DNA from: Clostridia bacterium
GTDB lineage: Bacteria; Bacillota; Clostridia; Oscillospirales; UBA644
Direction of reading: 5' to 3'
NCBI GenBank assembly: GCA_017934975.1
Contig: JAGBIM010000023.1
Span: 62,001 to 126,000, forward strand
DNA length: 64,000 nt
In this document: one piece after another, positions 16,600 through 24,171 of the stretch
Numbering within the stretch: position 1 is the first letter of the stretch
How the letters are laid out: the number at the start of each line of letters is the position of its first letter
Program-made: the position numbers and the translations under genes
The notes under the pieces: model-generated
What the model saw: only the letters and a program-made list of their open reading frames with translations
Told to the model about the DNA's origin: nothing
The model's database searches: none

Positions 16600-18171
16600 T
16601 TACGACTTGGTAAAAGTCCAGTTTTCAATATTCCAATAGAGTTCCGAAACCGACTGTCCGAAATTCCCCTTCACGTCCATTCCCACGGCCAAAGCGTCCA
16701 TGGAATAATAGAGCGGGATCAACGGCAACGCGGTCTGAAATTCACTGACGAAGGCTCGGGCGTCGACGGCACCCGTCAAAACCGAATCCCCGAGGGCATC
16801 CAGTGCTCCGTAGGTGCCCGCAGGCTCTCCCGTATTGCACACGTCGGTACGGTAGAGGGCGGAAAGATCCATGTTTTCGGGAAGGTTCACTTCCCCCAGA
16901 TACAGATCAAAATCCAGATTCTTCACCGCGGCAAGATATTCGTCCCACGCCACCGAAACCACTTCGACGGGGAATCCCGCGTCCCGCAGGGCCTCGGCAA
17001 TCATTTCGGCGCACTTGACCCGGGAAGCATTCTCCCGATTGACCAGCAACCGCAAAGAAACGGGCTTTTTGTTGTAAATACGATCGGCCCCGTCCATCAG
17101 AAGTCCCGCCGCATCAAAGGATTCCGAAGCGGTCAAGGGGGAACGGATATCGGGGTTCAACGCCGCCTCCGCCGTCACGCTCCAGGCAGGATTCAGCGGA
17201 TACCAGACGGGAACGGCAAAGGAACCGCAGGCCTCGGAAACCAGAGCCGAGCGGTCCAGAAGATACGTAATTCCCGCAGAAAAGTTCACGTTTGCCAGTT
17301 CGGGACGGGCTTTGTTGACCGCCAAAAAGGTCAGACGATTGGTGGGGACGGTGACCAGTTCGCAATCGGAACGGTATTCCTCCACACCCAGGGAAAGATC
17401 GGCGCAAACCGCCTGCAACCGCCCGTAATTGAAATTATAGATCAGCGCTTCCCGATCGGCAATGCCCAAAAGAGAAATGCGATGCACGCCGTAAGAGCCC
17501 GACAGGATTCCGCAATCGGTCCGAACCAGACCGAAGGAGGGCTCGGTATAAAAACGATACCGTCCGCAACCCACGGGATATCCGCTTCCGTCCACGGCAG
17601 AGGCCTTCACGATGGGAACCGTAAGCAAATTCAGACGCGAGGGGGAATAGGAGGAAAAGACCACCTTAAAGGTATCCTCGTCCACCCCTTCGTAAGAACG
17701 GACGTCGGATAAATGATCCCGCCAAACGGAATTTTTCTCCTTTGCAAGGGCAAAGGAGGAAGCGCAGTCCGCCGCCGTCACGGGCGTTCCGTCGGAAAAA
17801 CGGACCCCCTCCCGTAGATGGATAAACACCGCGTTCCCTTCCACGTCCCACCGATCGGCAATGACGGGGACGGGATTATAGGAACGGTCCACGGCAAACA
17901 GACCGCTGTAGCAAAGGCGCAAGAGTTCGGAGTTGGTGCGGCTGGAGGCGGTATACGGATTCAACGCCTCTTCGGTATAATAGGACAAGGAAAAGGTCTT
18001 CTCCCCCTCCGTAACCTCTTCGACCGTATCGTCTTCGGGATCGGAGGCTCCGAGAATTTCGGAAAACTCCTGCTCGTTATAAAGCAATTCGCAACCGCAT
18101 AGGCTACATAAAAGTGCCGCCGCAAGCAAAAATGCCAGCGGCGCACGAAATTTCTTCATAAAATCAACCAT
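16600..18171 (-). CDS. Family 5 oligopeptide-type solute-binding lipoprotein, orphan
   Basis: 523 residues. The lipobox LCGC puts the lipidated cysteine at residue 27. A SBP_bac_5 (DppA/OppA-like) fold follows: LNPYTASSR, LREGVRFSDGTPVTAADCASS, VPTNRLTFLAVN. The family normally feeds a Dpp/Opp ABC transporter for peptides, nickel or sugars, but no permease or ATPase gene is nearby. The gene overlaps the coiled-coil gene by 8 bp. The start at 18171 lacks a strong ribosome site, and the ATG at 18159 is an alternative, so coupling is likely. Substrate unknown; a lipoprotein with another partner, or a sensing role, is possible. Confidence 0.8.
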   Translation of the reverse strand: MVDFMKKFRAPLAFLLAAALLCSLCGCELLYNEQEFSEILGASDPEDDTVEEVTEGEKTFSLSYYTEEALNPYTASSRTNSELLRLCYSGLFAVDRSYNPVPVIADRWDVEGNAVFIHLREGVRFSDGTPVTAADCASSFALAKEKNSVWRDHLSDVRSYEGVDEDTFKVVFSSYSPSRLNLLTVPIVKASAVDGSGYPVGCGRYRFYTEPSFGLVRTDCGILSGSYGVHRISLLGIADREALIYNFNYGRLQAVCADLSLGVEEYRSDCELVTVPTNRLTFLAVNKARPELANVNFSAGITYLLDRSALVSEACGSFAVPVWYPLNPAWSVTAEAALNPDIRSPLTASESFDAAGLLMDGADRIYNKKPVSLRLLVNRENASRVKCAEMIAEALRDAGFPVEVVSVAWDEYLAAVKNLDFDLYLGEVNLPENMDLSALYRTDVCNTGEPAGTYGALDALGDSVLTGAVDARAFVSEFQTALPLIPLYYSMDALAVGMDVKGNFGQSVSELYWNIENWTFTKS

Positions 18172-18685
18172 TGTTGTGCAGAGATCCTCTTGCCTGCTCC
18201 AGAGCGTTCATAGACACCTGCAGGGAACGGGCAGACTCGGTCATCGCATTCTCCACGTAATTGATGGTCGCGGTACGCATATTGATGGCGTCGTTGCGCG
18301 CCTGCTCCAGAATGGCGTTTGCACGCTCGTTGGCAACGCGCAAAATCTCCTGCTGATTGACCATTTCTTCTGCCTGCGCTTTAGCACGTTCCAACAGGCT
18401 TTCCGCATTGGCACGCGCGTTGGCGTTGATCAGATCGGCGCTTTTCTTGGCACGTTCCAGCATCTGCTTGGCTTCTTCCTGAGCAGTCTGGATCATGGTG
18501 TCCTTGTTCTGGATCAGTTCACGGGCACGTTTGATTTCACCGGGAAGGCGCAACCGCAGTTCGCTTACGCATTTTCCGATCTTGGCACCGTCCACGATCA
18601 TCTTGTTCTTCAGGAAGGCGACGTTCCAAGCATCCTCCAGAAGGTCTTCCAGTTCCTGCAAACCCTTTTCGAAATCGTTATCCAT
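18164..18685 (-). CDS. Coiled-coil protein of the coaD operon
   Basis: 173 residues, almost entirely helical. After an acidic start (FEKGLQELEDLLEDAWNVAF) comes a long Ala/Glu/Arg-rich coiled coil (about residues 58-155) that resembles ATP synthase subunit b or DivIVA-type sequences. There is no membrane segment. Proteins of this kind commonly sit beside coaD in Clostridia, annotated vaguely as ATPase. Its function is unknown; a scaffolding or division-site role is possible. It begins 18 bp after coaD and overlaps the next gene. Confidence 0.65.
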   Translation of the reverse strand: MDNDFEKGLQELEDLLEDAWNVAFLKNKMIVDGAKIGKCVSELRLRLPGEIKRARELIQNKDTMIQTAQEEAKQMLERAKKSADLINANARANAESLLERAKAQAEEMVNQQEILRVANERANAILEQARNDAINMRTATINYVENAMTESARSLQVSMNALEQARGSLHNNG

Positions 18686-18703
18686 ATATCCTCATCCTTT
18701 CGG

Positions 18704-19168
18704 TCAATTTCCGATATCGTTCAAAATTGCCTCCGGCAACAACGCCGAAGGATCTTTCCCACCCGTGAGAAACGCCCTTGCGTAGGTCGACGAAATCGCC
18801 GCAAATTGGGGACGCGTGGGAAGCAACACCGTCTCAATCTCCGGAGCCAAAAGACGGTTGATCTCCGCAAGATTCTGCTCGTATTCCAGATCCGCGCTTC
18901 CGCGAACACCTTTTACCAAAACCGATGCGCCCACCCGGCGGGCGTAATCCACCACGGGGCCGTCCCAAACGTCCACGGAGACGTTTTTCAGGTCCGCAAA
19001 GGTCTTTTCACAAAAACGGCGACGGGTCTCTTCGGGGAAAAATCCCGTTTTATCGGGATTGCGGGCGATCAACACCACCACTTCTTCAAACAAACGGGAC
19101 GCACGGCGGATCAGATCTTCATGCCCCTTGGTGACGGGATCAAAGCTGCCGCAACAAATGGCCTTCAT
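18704..19168 (-). CDS. coaD: Phosphopantetheine adenylyltransferase
   Basis: Makes dephospho-CoA from ATP and 4'-phosphopantetheine, the penultimate CoA step. The nucleotidyltransferase motif is GSFDPVTKGHEDL with the catalytic His16; VKGVRGSADLEYEQ and ISSTYAR supply the other substrate contacts. At 154 residues it is slightly shorter than usual, without the typical C-terminal tail. The ATG at 19168 directly follows the rsmD stop (TGA then ATG), so translation is coupled. With coaX nearby, the window holds two of the five CoA steps. Confidence 0.95.
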   Translation of the reverse strand: MKAICCGSFDPVTKGHEDLIRRASRLFEEVVVLIARNPDKTGFFPEETRRRFCEKTFADLKNVSVDVWDGPVVDYARRVGASVLVKGVRGSADLEYEQNLAEINRLLAPEIETVLLPTRPQFAAISSTYARAFLTGGKDPSALLPEAILNDIGN

Positions 19169-19723
19169 TCAATCCTCCCTGTCCTTACGGACGTAAATCA
19201 AAACCGAAACCGTTCCGTAATCGTAACGGCGGCGCAGAATCAGATTTCCCTCTTCCTCCGCCTTCGTTTCTTCCCGGGAACATTCCAGAACCACGACGCC
19301 GTCCTTGGCCAGAACCGGATGGCTCCCGATCTGCTTCAACGCCCGATCGGAAAGCCCGATCTGATAAGGCGGATCCACGAAAATGACGTCGTATTCCCCT
19401 TGCGCTTCATACTTCAAAAAGCGCTTATAATCACAAAGCAACAGGCGAGCCGAAGATTCGAATCCCGTCTTCTTGAGATTCTTGCGGACAATGTCCAAAG
19501 ATTGTGGCGCGTTATCGCAAAACACGGCGTGCTTCGCTCCGCGGCTGAGACACTCGATCCCCAACTGGCCCGTACCCGCAAACAGATCCACCACCCGATC
19601 CATTTTTTCGAACTGGATGATGTTGAACATGGATTCCTTGACCCGATCCAGAGTCGGACGAACCTCTTCCCGATCGAAGCCGATCAGCAGGGTGCCGCGC
19701 TTACTTCCGCCCACAACGCGCAT
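19169..19723 (-). CDS. rsmD: 16S rRNA (guanine-966-N2) methyltransferase
   Basis: Uses S-adenosylmethionine to methylate G966 of 16S rRNA. The 184 residues contain the SAM-binding motif VDLFAGTGQLGIE and the catalytic N-methyltransferase motif FVDPPYQ; the family start MRVVGGSKRG is present. The ATG at 19723 has GGAGG 7 nt upstream; an upstream in-frame ATG has none. rsmD-coaD is a conserved pair. It is the first gene of a five-gene unit that ends at 15865. Confidence 0.95.
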   Translation of the reverse strand: MRVVGGSKRGTLLIGFDREEVRPTLDRVKESMFNIIQFEKMDRVVDLFAGTGQLGIECLSRGAKHAVFCDNAPQSLDIVRKNLKKTGFESSARLLLCDYKRFLKYEAQGEYDVIFVDPPYQIGLSDRALKQIGSHPVLAKDGVVVLECSREETKAEEEGNLILRRRYDYGTVSVLIYVRKDRED

Positions 19724-19777
19724 GGAACGCCTCCGCAATAAATATCTTTATAACATTTTACAGTTATATACAATAGC

Positions 19778-19806
19778 ATTGTACCACATATCGCGCAGGA
19801 TTGCAA
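19778..19806 (-). promoter_or_regulatory. Promoter of the rsmD-coaD operon
   Basis: On the minus strand TTGCAA (19806-19801), 17 bp, TACAAT (19783-19778) with extended -10 TGG, about 55 bp upstream of the rsmD start. Confidence 0.8.
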
Positions 19807-19964
19807 TAGTTTTTCGTTTTTTTTACCAGATTTGTAAAATTTAAACCCAATTTGGTATATTCACACCCGATATTTTGGGATTTTGCGCAAAAAGAAAAGA
19901 AGCGTGCAGAACAAAAAGGAAAAGCAAAAAACCAGCCCTTGACAAAGCCCTATCCGGAACTTGG

Positions 19965-20404
19965 ATTTAGCCGAGGAAAATTCGAGTTGGATTTTGTCGC
20001 AGATGCTCCGTAGCGTACCAAGGTACGTGAGGAGCATGGCCGACAAAAAACAAGTTCAACAAAAGTCCCACACAGAACCTGAATTTAGCCGAGGAAAATT
20101 CAAGTTGAATTTTGTCGCAGATGGTCCGCCGCGTACCGAGGTACGCAAGGAACATGGTCGACAAAAAACAATTTCAACAAAAGCCCCACACAGAACCTGA
20201 ATTTAGCCGAGGAAAATTCGAGTTGGATTTTGTCGCAGATGCTCCGTAGCGTACCAAGGTACGTGAGGAGTATGGCCGACAAAAAACAAGTTCAACAAAA
20301 GCCCCACACAGAACCTGAATTTAGCCGAGGAAAATTCGAGTTGGATTTTGTCGCAGATGGTCCGCCGCGTACCAAGGTACGCAAGGAACATGGCCGACAA
20401 AAAA
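19965..20404. repeat. Tandem array of 118-bp structured repeats, alternating A-B-A-B
   Basis: Units begin with ATTTAGCCGAGGAAAATTC at 19965, 20083, 20201 and 20319, exactly 118 bp apart; the fourth stops at about 20404. Each unit holds a long imperfect inverted repeat, from TTTTGTCG to CGACAAAA, centred on GCGTACC-AA-GGTACGC. Units 1 and 3 (type A) carry GCTCCGTAG and GTGAGGAG arms. Units 2 and 4 (type B) carry GGTCCGCCG and GCAAGGAA, so the true period may be 236 bp. The arms change together between types, as expected of a selected secondary structure. There is no coding potential: 118 is not divisible by 3. The array fills most of the 730 bp between rplA and rsmD. Confidence 0.9.
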
Positions 20405-20429
20405 GGACGCAGACTCTCGTCTGCGTCCT
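20399..20429 (-). terminator. Terminator of the rpmG-secE-nusG-rplK-rplA operon
   Basis: A perfect 10-bp stem, AGGACGCAGA with TCTGCGTCCT and a 6-nt loop, followed on the minus strand by six T residues. The U tract coincides with the CGACAAAAAA end of the last 118-bp repeat unit. Confidence 0.85.
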
Positions 20430-20457
20430 GTTCCAACCGAATTTTACCGGCTAAATT
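20430..20457. repeat. Inverted partial copy of the 118-bp repeat boundary at the rplA stop
   Basis: The plus strand reads TCCAACCGAATTTTACCGG then CTAAATTA. Its reverse complement closely matches the start of each repeat unit (AATTTAGCCGAGG, AAAATTCGAGTTGGA), with a few changes. Part of the rplA stop codon lies in this inverted copy, so the array and this copy form a large inverted pair. Confidence 0.55.
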
Positions 20458-21148
20458 ACATGAGTTTGCCGTTGTTGATCTTAATCCCGGGGCCCATGGT
20501 AGAAGCAACGACCACGCTCTTCAGGTACTGACCCTTAGCAGCAGCGGGCTTCGCCTTCACGATAGCACCCATGAGGGCGTTGAAGTTTTCTTCCAGCTTT
20601 TCAGCACCGAAGGAAACCTTGCCGATGGGGCAGTGAATGATGTTGGTCTTATCAAGACGGTATTCAATCTTACCGGCTTTGATTTCCTTAACGGCCTGAC
20701 CGATGTTCATGGACACGGTGCCGGCTTTGGGGTTGGGCATCAAGCCCTTAGGACCGAGGACTTTACCGAGACGGCCGACCAGACCCATCATGTCGGGGCA
20801 GGCAACGACAACGTCGAAATCGAACCAGTTTTCATGCTGGATCTTGGCAACGAGTTCTTCGCCGCCGACGAATTCAGCACCGGCTTCTTCGGCTTCCTTT
20901 ACCTTGTCGCCCTTAGCGAACGCAAGAACACGGACGGACTTACCGGTACCGTGGGGAAGAACGATGGCACCGCGAACCTGCTGGTCAGCATGACGGGAGT
21001 CAACGCCCAGACGAACATGGATTTCAACGGTTTCGTCGAACTTCGCCTTGGAGGTCTGGGTCACGAGGGAAAGAGCCTCGTTGGTATCGTAAAGTTTGGT
21101 TTTGTCAATGAGCTTTGCGCTCTCGATATATTTCTTACCTTTTTTCAT
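20456..21148 (-). CDS. rplA: 50S ribosomal protein L1
   Basis: Builds the L1 stalk that helps deacylated tRNA leave the E site, and in many bacteria represses its own operon. The 230 residues show the two-domain L1 fold, with [35 protein letters not shown] and [14 protein letters not shown]. The start at 21148 follows AGGAGG by 11 nt. It is the last gene of this operon. The terminator 27 bp downstream means that rplJ and rplL, which normally follow, are not co-transcribed here. Confidence 0.97.
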   Translation of the reverse strand: MKKGKKYIESAKLIDKTKLYDTNEALSLVTQTSKAKFDETVEIHVRLGVDSRHADQQVRGAIVLPHGTGKSVRVLAFAKGDKVKEAEEAGAEFVGGEELVAKIQHENWFDFDVVVACPDMMGLVGRLGKVLGPKGLMPNPKAGTVSMNIGQAVKEIKAGKIEYRLDKTNIIHCPIGKVSFGAEKLEENFNALMGAIVKAKPAAAKGQYLKSVVVASTMGPGIKINNGKLM

Positions 21149-21208
21149 TGTTAATAATTCCTCCTAAGTGGTTGTATTGGATAAATCCTCCCACAAATTG
21201 CGGTGGCT

Positions 21209-21634
21209 TTAGTCAGCCACGACAACGCCCATGCTGCGGGCAGTACCGGCGACCATGCTCATAGCGGCTTCGATGCTGTTGGCATTCAGGTCGGGCATCT
21301 TGGTTTCGGCGATCTGACGGACCTGATCCTTGGTGAGGGTAGCAACCTTGTTCTTGTTGGGAACACCGGATCCGGATTCGATTCCGCAGGCCTTCTTGAT
21401 CAGAACGGCAGCCGGAGGAGTCTTGGTGATGAACGAGAAAGAACGGTCAGCGTAAACGGTGATGACCACGGGAATGATCATGCCGGGCTGATCCTTGGTG
21501 CGTTCGTTGAATTCTTTGGTGAACGCCATGATGTTAACGCCGCTCTGACCGAGGGCAGGACCTACAGGGGGAGCGGGAGTTGCCTTGCCTGCAGGGATCT
21601 GAAGTTTGATATAACCGATAATCTTCTGAGCCAT
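21209..21634 (-). CDS. rplK: 50S ribosomal protein L11
   Basis: Binds 23S rRNA at the GTPase-associated centre. The 141 residues have the Gly/Pro-rich N-terminal domain [20 protein letters not shown], the linker TFSF-like region ([12 protein letters not shown]) and the RNA-binding C-terminal domain ending [10 protein letters not shown]. Standard length. It lies 15 bp after nusG and 60 bp before rplA. Confidence 0.97.
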   Translation of the reverse strand: MAQKIIGYIKLQIPAGKATPAPPVGPALGQSGVNIMAFTKEFNERTKDQPGMIIPVVITVYADRSFSFITKTPPAAVLIKKACGIESGSGVPNKNKVATLTKDQVRQIAETKMPDLNANSIEAAMSMVAGTARSMGVVVAD

Positions 21635-21648
21635 TTTTTATGCCTCCA

Positions 21649-22182
21649 TTAGTATTCTAAAAGTTGAATCTGTGCAAGATCCAGTTCCACCGGAGTTTCG
21701 CGGCCGAACATGGACGCCATCACGCGGACCTTGCCCGCAGCCACGTCCACCGTATCCACGGTTCCGACGGAATCTTTGAATGCACCGTCGATGATTTTGA
21801 CGTTGTCGCCCTGATTGAAGGGAAGCGCAACCTCCTGGCGTACGATACCGAGAGAAGCCATTTCTTCTTCGGTAAGGGGAGTAGGTTCGCCCTCGGGGCC
21901 TACAAAGCCGGTCACACCGCGGATGCCTCGGATGAGGATCCAGGTATCATCGTTGACCACCATGTTGATCAGTACGTAACCGGGGAACAGCTTCCGTTCG
22001 ACCTGAACTTCTTCTCCGTTCTTGATCTCGGTAACGGTTTCCATGGGAATCCGTACTTCGCAGATCTTTTCCTGAAGAGAGCGCAGTTCCACAATCGTCT
22101 GAATGCTGTTTGCAACCTTGTTCTCATAGCCGGAATAGGTATGCAGGACATACCATTTTGCGGCGCCGTTCACTTCTGCCAT
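21649..22182 (-). CDS. nusG: Transcription termination/antitermination factor NusG
   Basis: Binds RNA polymerase, and links to Rho or to ribosomal protein S10. The 177 residues have the NGN domain (KWYVLHTYSGYENKVA, FPGYVLINMVVNDDTW) and a KOW domain (FNQGDNVKIIDGAFKDSVGTV). It sits in the universal secE-nusG-rplK order. Confidence 0.97.
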   Translation of the reverse strand: MAEVNGAAKWYVLHTYSGYENKVANSIQTIVELRSLQEKICEVRIPMETVTEIKNGEEVQVERKLFPGYVLINMVVNDDTWILIRGIRGVTGFVGPEGEPTPLTEEEMASLGIVRQEVALPFNQGDNVKIIDGAFKDSVGTVDTVDVAAGKVRVMASMFGRETPVELDLAQIQLLEY

Positions 22183-22224
22183 AATAACCTCCGGATCACA
22201 TACTTACGGAACGATTCTTCATGC

Positions 22225-22488
22225 TCACGCACCGATAAGGAACGCGAAAACTTTGGTAAACAGCAAGTCCACCAAACCGATAAACACACCGGAACCGATC
22301 ACGACCACCAGAACCACCAACGTGTTGTTGACGACCTGACGGAAGGAAGGCCAGGTGACCTTCTTCAGTTCGCTGCGCATACCCTTGAAGAAATTAAAAA
22401 TCCGCTTGAAAACGCCGGGTTTTTTCGCTGCGGGCTTCTTGTCGTTCTTCTCGACCTTTGCCTCGACTGCAGTTTTCTTTTCAGCCAT
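22225..22488 (-). CDS. secE: Preprotein translocase subunit SecE
   Basis: Clamps SecY in the SecYEG channel. The 87 residues have a Lys/Ala-rich leader of about 30 residues, the conserved amphipathic stretch FKGMRSELKKVTWPSF and one membrane helix (about residues 58-83). This single-helix form is usual for Firmicutes. Confidence 0.96.
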   Translation of the reverse strand: MAEKKTAVEAKVEKNDKKPAAKKPGVFKRIFNFFKGMRSELKKVTWPSFRQVVNNTLVVLVVVIGSGVFIGLVDLLFTKVFAFLIGA

Positions 22489-22499
22489 AGCGTTTCTCC

Positions 22500-22652
22500 T
22501 TACTTCGTTTCTCTGTGTTGTGTGTGCTTCCGGCAGAACTTGCAGTACTTCTTCATTTCCAGTCTGTCGGGATCGTTCTTCTTGTTTTTGGTTGTGTTGT
22601 AGTTTCTCTGCTTACATTCGGTGCAAGCCAAAACAACCTTATCTTTTCCCAT
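22500..22652 (-). CDS. rpmG: 50S ribosomal protein L33, zinc-binding form
   Basis: A 50-residue gene that conventional length cut-offs miss. The translation begins [20 protein letters not shown] and ends KHTQHRETK. Cys10/Cys13 (CTEC) and Cys36/Cys39 (CKFC, approximate numbering) form the zinc site of the C+ paralogue. The ATG at 22652 has AAGGAGGTG upstream. First gene of the secE-nusG-rplK-rplA operon, behind a roughly 125-nt structured leader. Confidence 0.95.
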   Translation of the reverse strand: MGKDKVVLACTECKQRNYNTTKNKKNDPDRLEMKKYCKFCRKHTQHRETK

Positions 22653-22701
22653 TTGCGGCACCTCCTTGATAAATTAGAGCGTTTTTGCTCCTGATTGCCT
22701 C

Positions 22702-22772
22702 CCTTGTATAAGAAGAAACCGGCGCTCCGCACCCGATTTTCGGGCAACAAAAAAAAGCACCTTTATACAAGG
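22702..22772 (-). promoter_or_regulatory. Structured leader of the rpmG-secE-nusG-rplKA operon
   Basis: TTATACAAGG (22763-22772) and CCTTGTATAA (22702-22711) are perfectly complementary over 10 bp. In the RNA they enclose an inner hairpin CCCGA-aaa-TCGGG (near 22732-22744). The 5' arm overlaps the terminator-like hairpin 22749-22775, so the two folds exclude each other. The 3' arm runs into AGGGAGG about 50 nt before the rpmG start. Confidence 0.5.
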
Positions 22773-22775
22773 TGC
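22749..22775 (-). terminator. Terminator-like hairpin at the very 5' end of the rpmG transcript
   Basis: On the minus strand GCACCTT pairs with AAGGTGC around a short loop, followed by eight T residues. It begins only about 6 bp after the -10 box at 22780-22785, so a transcript from that promoter starts almost inside the hairpin. It may instead end read-through from the upstream gene (22857-23537), or act as an attenuator. Confidence 0.6.
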
Positions 22776-22779
22776 ATCT

Positions 22780-22808
22780 ATTATACCACATTTTTTCCCG
22801 AATTGCAA
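22780..22808 (-). promoter_or_regulatory. Promoter of the rpmG-secE-nusG-rplK-rplA operon
   Basis: On the minus strand TTGCAA (22808-22803), 17 bp, TATAAT (22785-22780), with extended -10 TGG. Confidence 0.85.
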
Positions 22809-22856
22809 GAGTTTTTTTTCATTTAATTGTTACATTTTCGTTTCTTTTTTGGTTTT

Positions 22857-23537
22857 TTACTCCTTCCCGATCAAAAAACGGACGTAAAGCCCCCCGTCGG
22901 AAACGGTCGCGGACTGCATTTTATAATGGGAAGGAAGATATTTGGTAAGAAGATCGTTCAGAAAATCCTCCACCGCCGTCAGAACCCCTTCTCCCTGCAA
23001 AAAAGGAGAAATGATATCCGACCCCGCCGTCACCTTTACCACGGTCACCTTCAACCGTCCCTCGGAAACTTCGGGCACACAGTACAAATTACAATCCACC
23101 GTCTTGGGGAGAAACATTACCAGGGCAGAGGGAATCTTCAACAATTCCGAAAGAACGGGAACGTCCGCCCCGCCGGAGAAGATTACCTGCCCGTCGGAAA
23201 ATTCCGCCGTCAGATTCCGAATGGGAACCTCCGCGGAATATTGCTCCAGAAGAACCGCGAAATAATCCTTCGTCAGTGCGAACTCGTAAGTTTTGGGAGC
23301 TGAGCTCTCCTCCGACGGCAAGCTCTCCACGAACACGTCCTGATCCGGCTCCGACCAATCCACCGTGGAATCGTCGTCAAACAACACGTCCTCCGCGGAA
23401 GAGACCCCCGTTCCGTCCGCCTCAAGAGCATTCAGAGTCCTCCGTAAAAAATTCCCGATCATTCCCGTAACCGCCGCCCAAACCAACAACGCCAGAAGCA
23501 CCGCAAAAAAAATTCCCGTCAACATTCGCCGTCCCAT
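22857..23537 (-). CDS. Membrane-anchored protein of unknown function
   Basis: 226 residues. An N-terminal membrane helix (about residues 5-29) is followed by an acidic Ser/Asp-rich linker (about 38-80) and an extracytoplasmic domain of mixed alpha/beta character. That domain has FALTKDYFAVLLEQYSAE, LPKTVDCNLYCVPEVSEG and a C-terminal YVRFLIGKE. It loosely recalls YpmS-type single-pass proteins, but I cannot assign a family. The start at 23537 follows GGAGG by 8 nt. It is monocistronic, between the divergent ylxM promoter and the rpmG operon. Confidence 0.7.
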   Translation of the reverse strand: MGRRMLTGIFFAVLLALLVWAAVTGMIGNFLRRTLNALEADGTGVSSAEDVLFDDDSTVDWSEPDQDVFVESLPSEESSAPKTYEFALTKDYFAVLLEQYSAEVPIRNLTAEFSDGQVIFSGGADVPVLSELLKIPSALVMFLPKTVDCNLYCVPEVSEGRLKVTVVKVTAGSDIISPFLQGEGVLTAVEDFLNDLLTKYLPSHYKMQSATVSDGGLYVRFLIGKE

Positions 23538-23700
23538 GAAAAAACCTCCGAAATTTAATATGCCGTTATTGTTTCCCCGTCAGAGGAAATCTTGCCTTCC
23601 ATTTTTTTCCGAAACCGCGGCTTTCGCCAAAAATCTTCCTTATTATTATATATAAGGCCGCCGTTTTTGCACCGAAATTTTGAACAGTTTGTGAACCCCC

Positions 23701-23728
23701 TTGACATTCCGTGAAATTGTGGTATAAT
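23701..23728 (+). promoter_or_regulatory. Promoter of the ylxM-ffh-rpsP operon
   Basis: TTGACA (23701-23706), 16 bp, TATAAT (23723-23728) with extended -10 TGG, about 45 bp upstream of the ylxM start. Confidence 0.85.
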
Positions 23729-23737
23729 ACGTAAGGA

Positions 23738-23759
23738 TGTAAAGCACTTTTACTTTACA
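23738..23759. promoter_or_regulatory. Inverted repeat at the start of the ylxM transcript
   Basis: TGTAAAG and CTTTACA, 7 bp each, separated by 8 bp, start about 10 bp after the -10 box. It could be an operator or a 5' stem in the mRNA; no U tract follows. Confidence 0.4.
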
Positions 23760-23773
23760 GGAGAGGAGACGGA

Positions 23774-24139
23774 ATGGATAAAAAACTTTTTGACGCCGCC
23801 TCCGAAGCCACCCGCACCGAAATGGCGCTTCTACTGGACTTTTACGGAAACGCCTTGACGGAACGGCAACGCAAAACCGCGGAACTGTATTTTCAGGAAG
23901 ACCTCTCCCTCACCGAAATCGCAGAAATGACGGGAATCACCCGACAGGGCGTGCGGGACGGGCTGAAGAAAGCGGAAAAGGCCTTATTTGAGCTGGAAGA
24001 AAAATTGGGCATCGCCCAACGGTTTCTTGCACAACGCAAGGCCCTGAACCAAGCGTTGCAAATCGCACGGAATCTTCCCGAATCCCCCGAAAAAGAAGCG
24101 CTTCTCTCCGAAATCCGCGTGGCGGCTGAGGAAGCCTGA
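23774..24139 (+). CDS. ylxM: YlxM-type helix-turn-helix protein (UPF0122)
   Basis: 121 residues with a sigma-70 region 4-like helix-turn-helix: LTERQRKTAELYFQEDLSLT, then EIAEMTGITRQGVRDGLKKA. The family is nearly always encoded just before ffh and is thought to tune the signal recognition particle pathway. GGAGAGGAG precedes the ATG. First gene of the operon, 32 bp before ffh. Confidence 0.9.
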   Translation: MDKKLFDAASEATRTEMALLLDFYGNALTERQRKTAELYFQEDLSLTEIAEMTGITRQGVRDGLKKAEKALFELEEKLGIAQRFLAQRKALNQALQIARNLPESPEKEALLSEIRVAAEEA

Positions 24140-24171
24140 TTGATTTTGTTTGATACAGAAAGGAGTTCGCC

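Noticed and set aside
19965-20404. CRISPR array
   Set aside because: Units of 118 bp are contiguous with no variable spacers and no cas genes.
19961-20508. Several 60-100 codon frames across the repeat array
   Set aside because: Each is a different frame of the same repeat; the 118-bp period breaks any reading frame.
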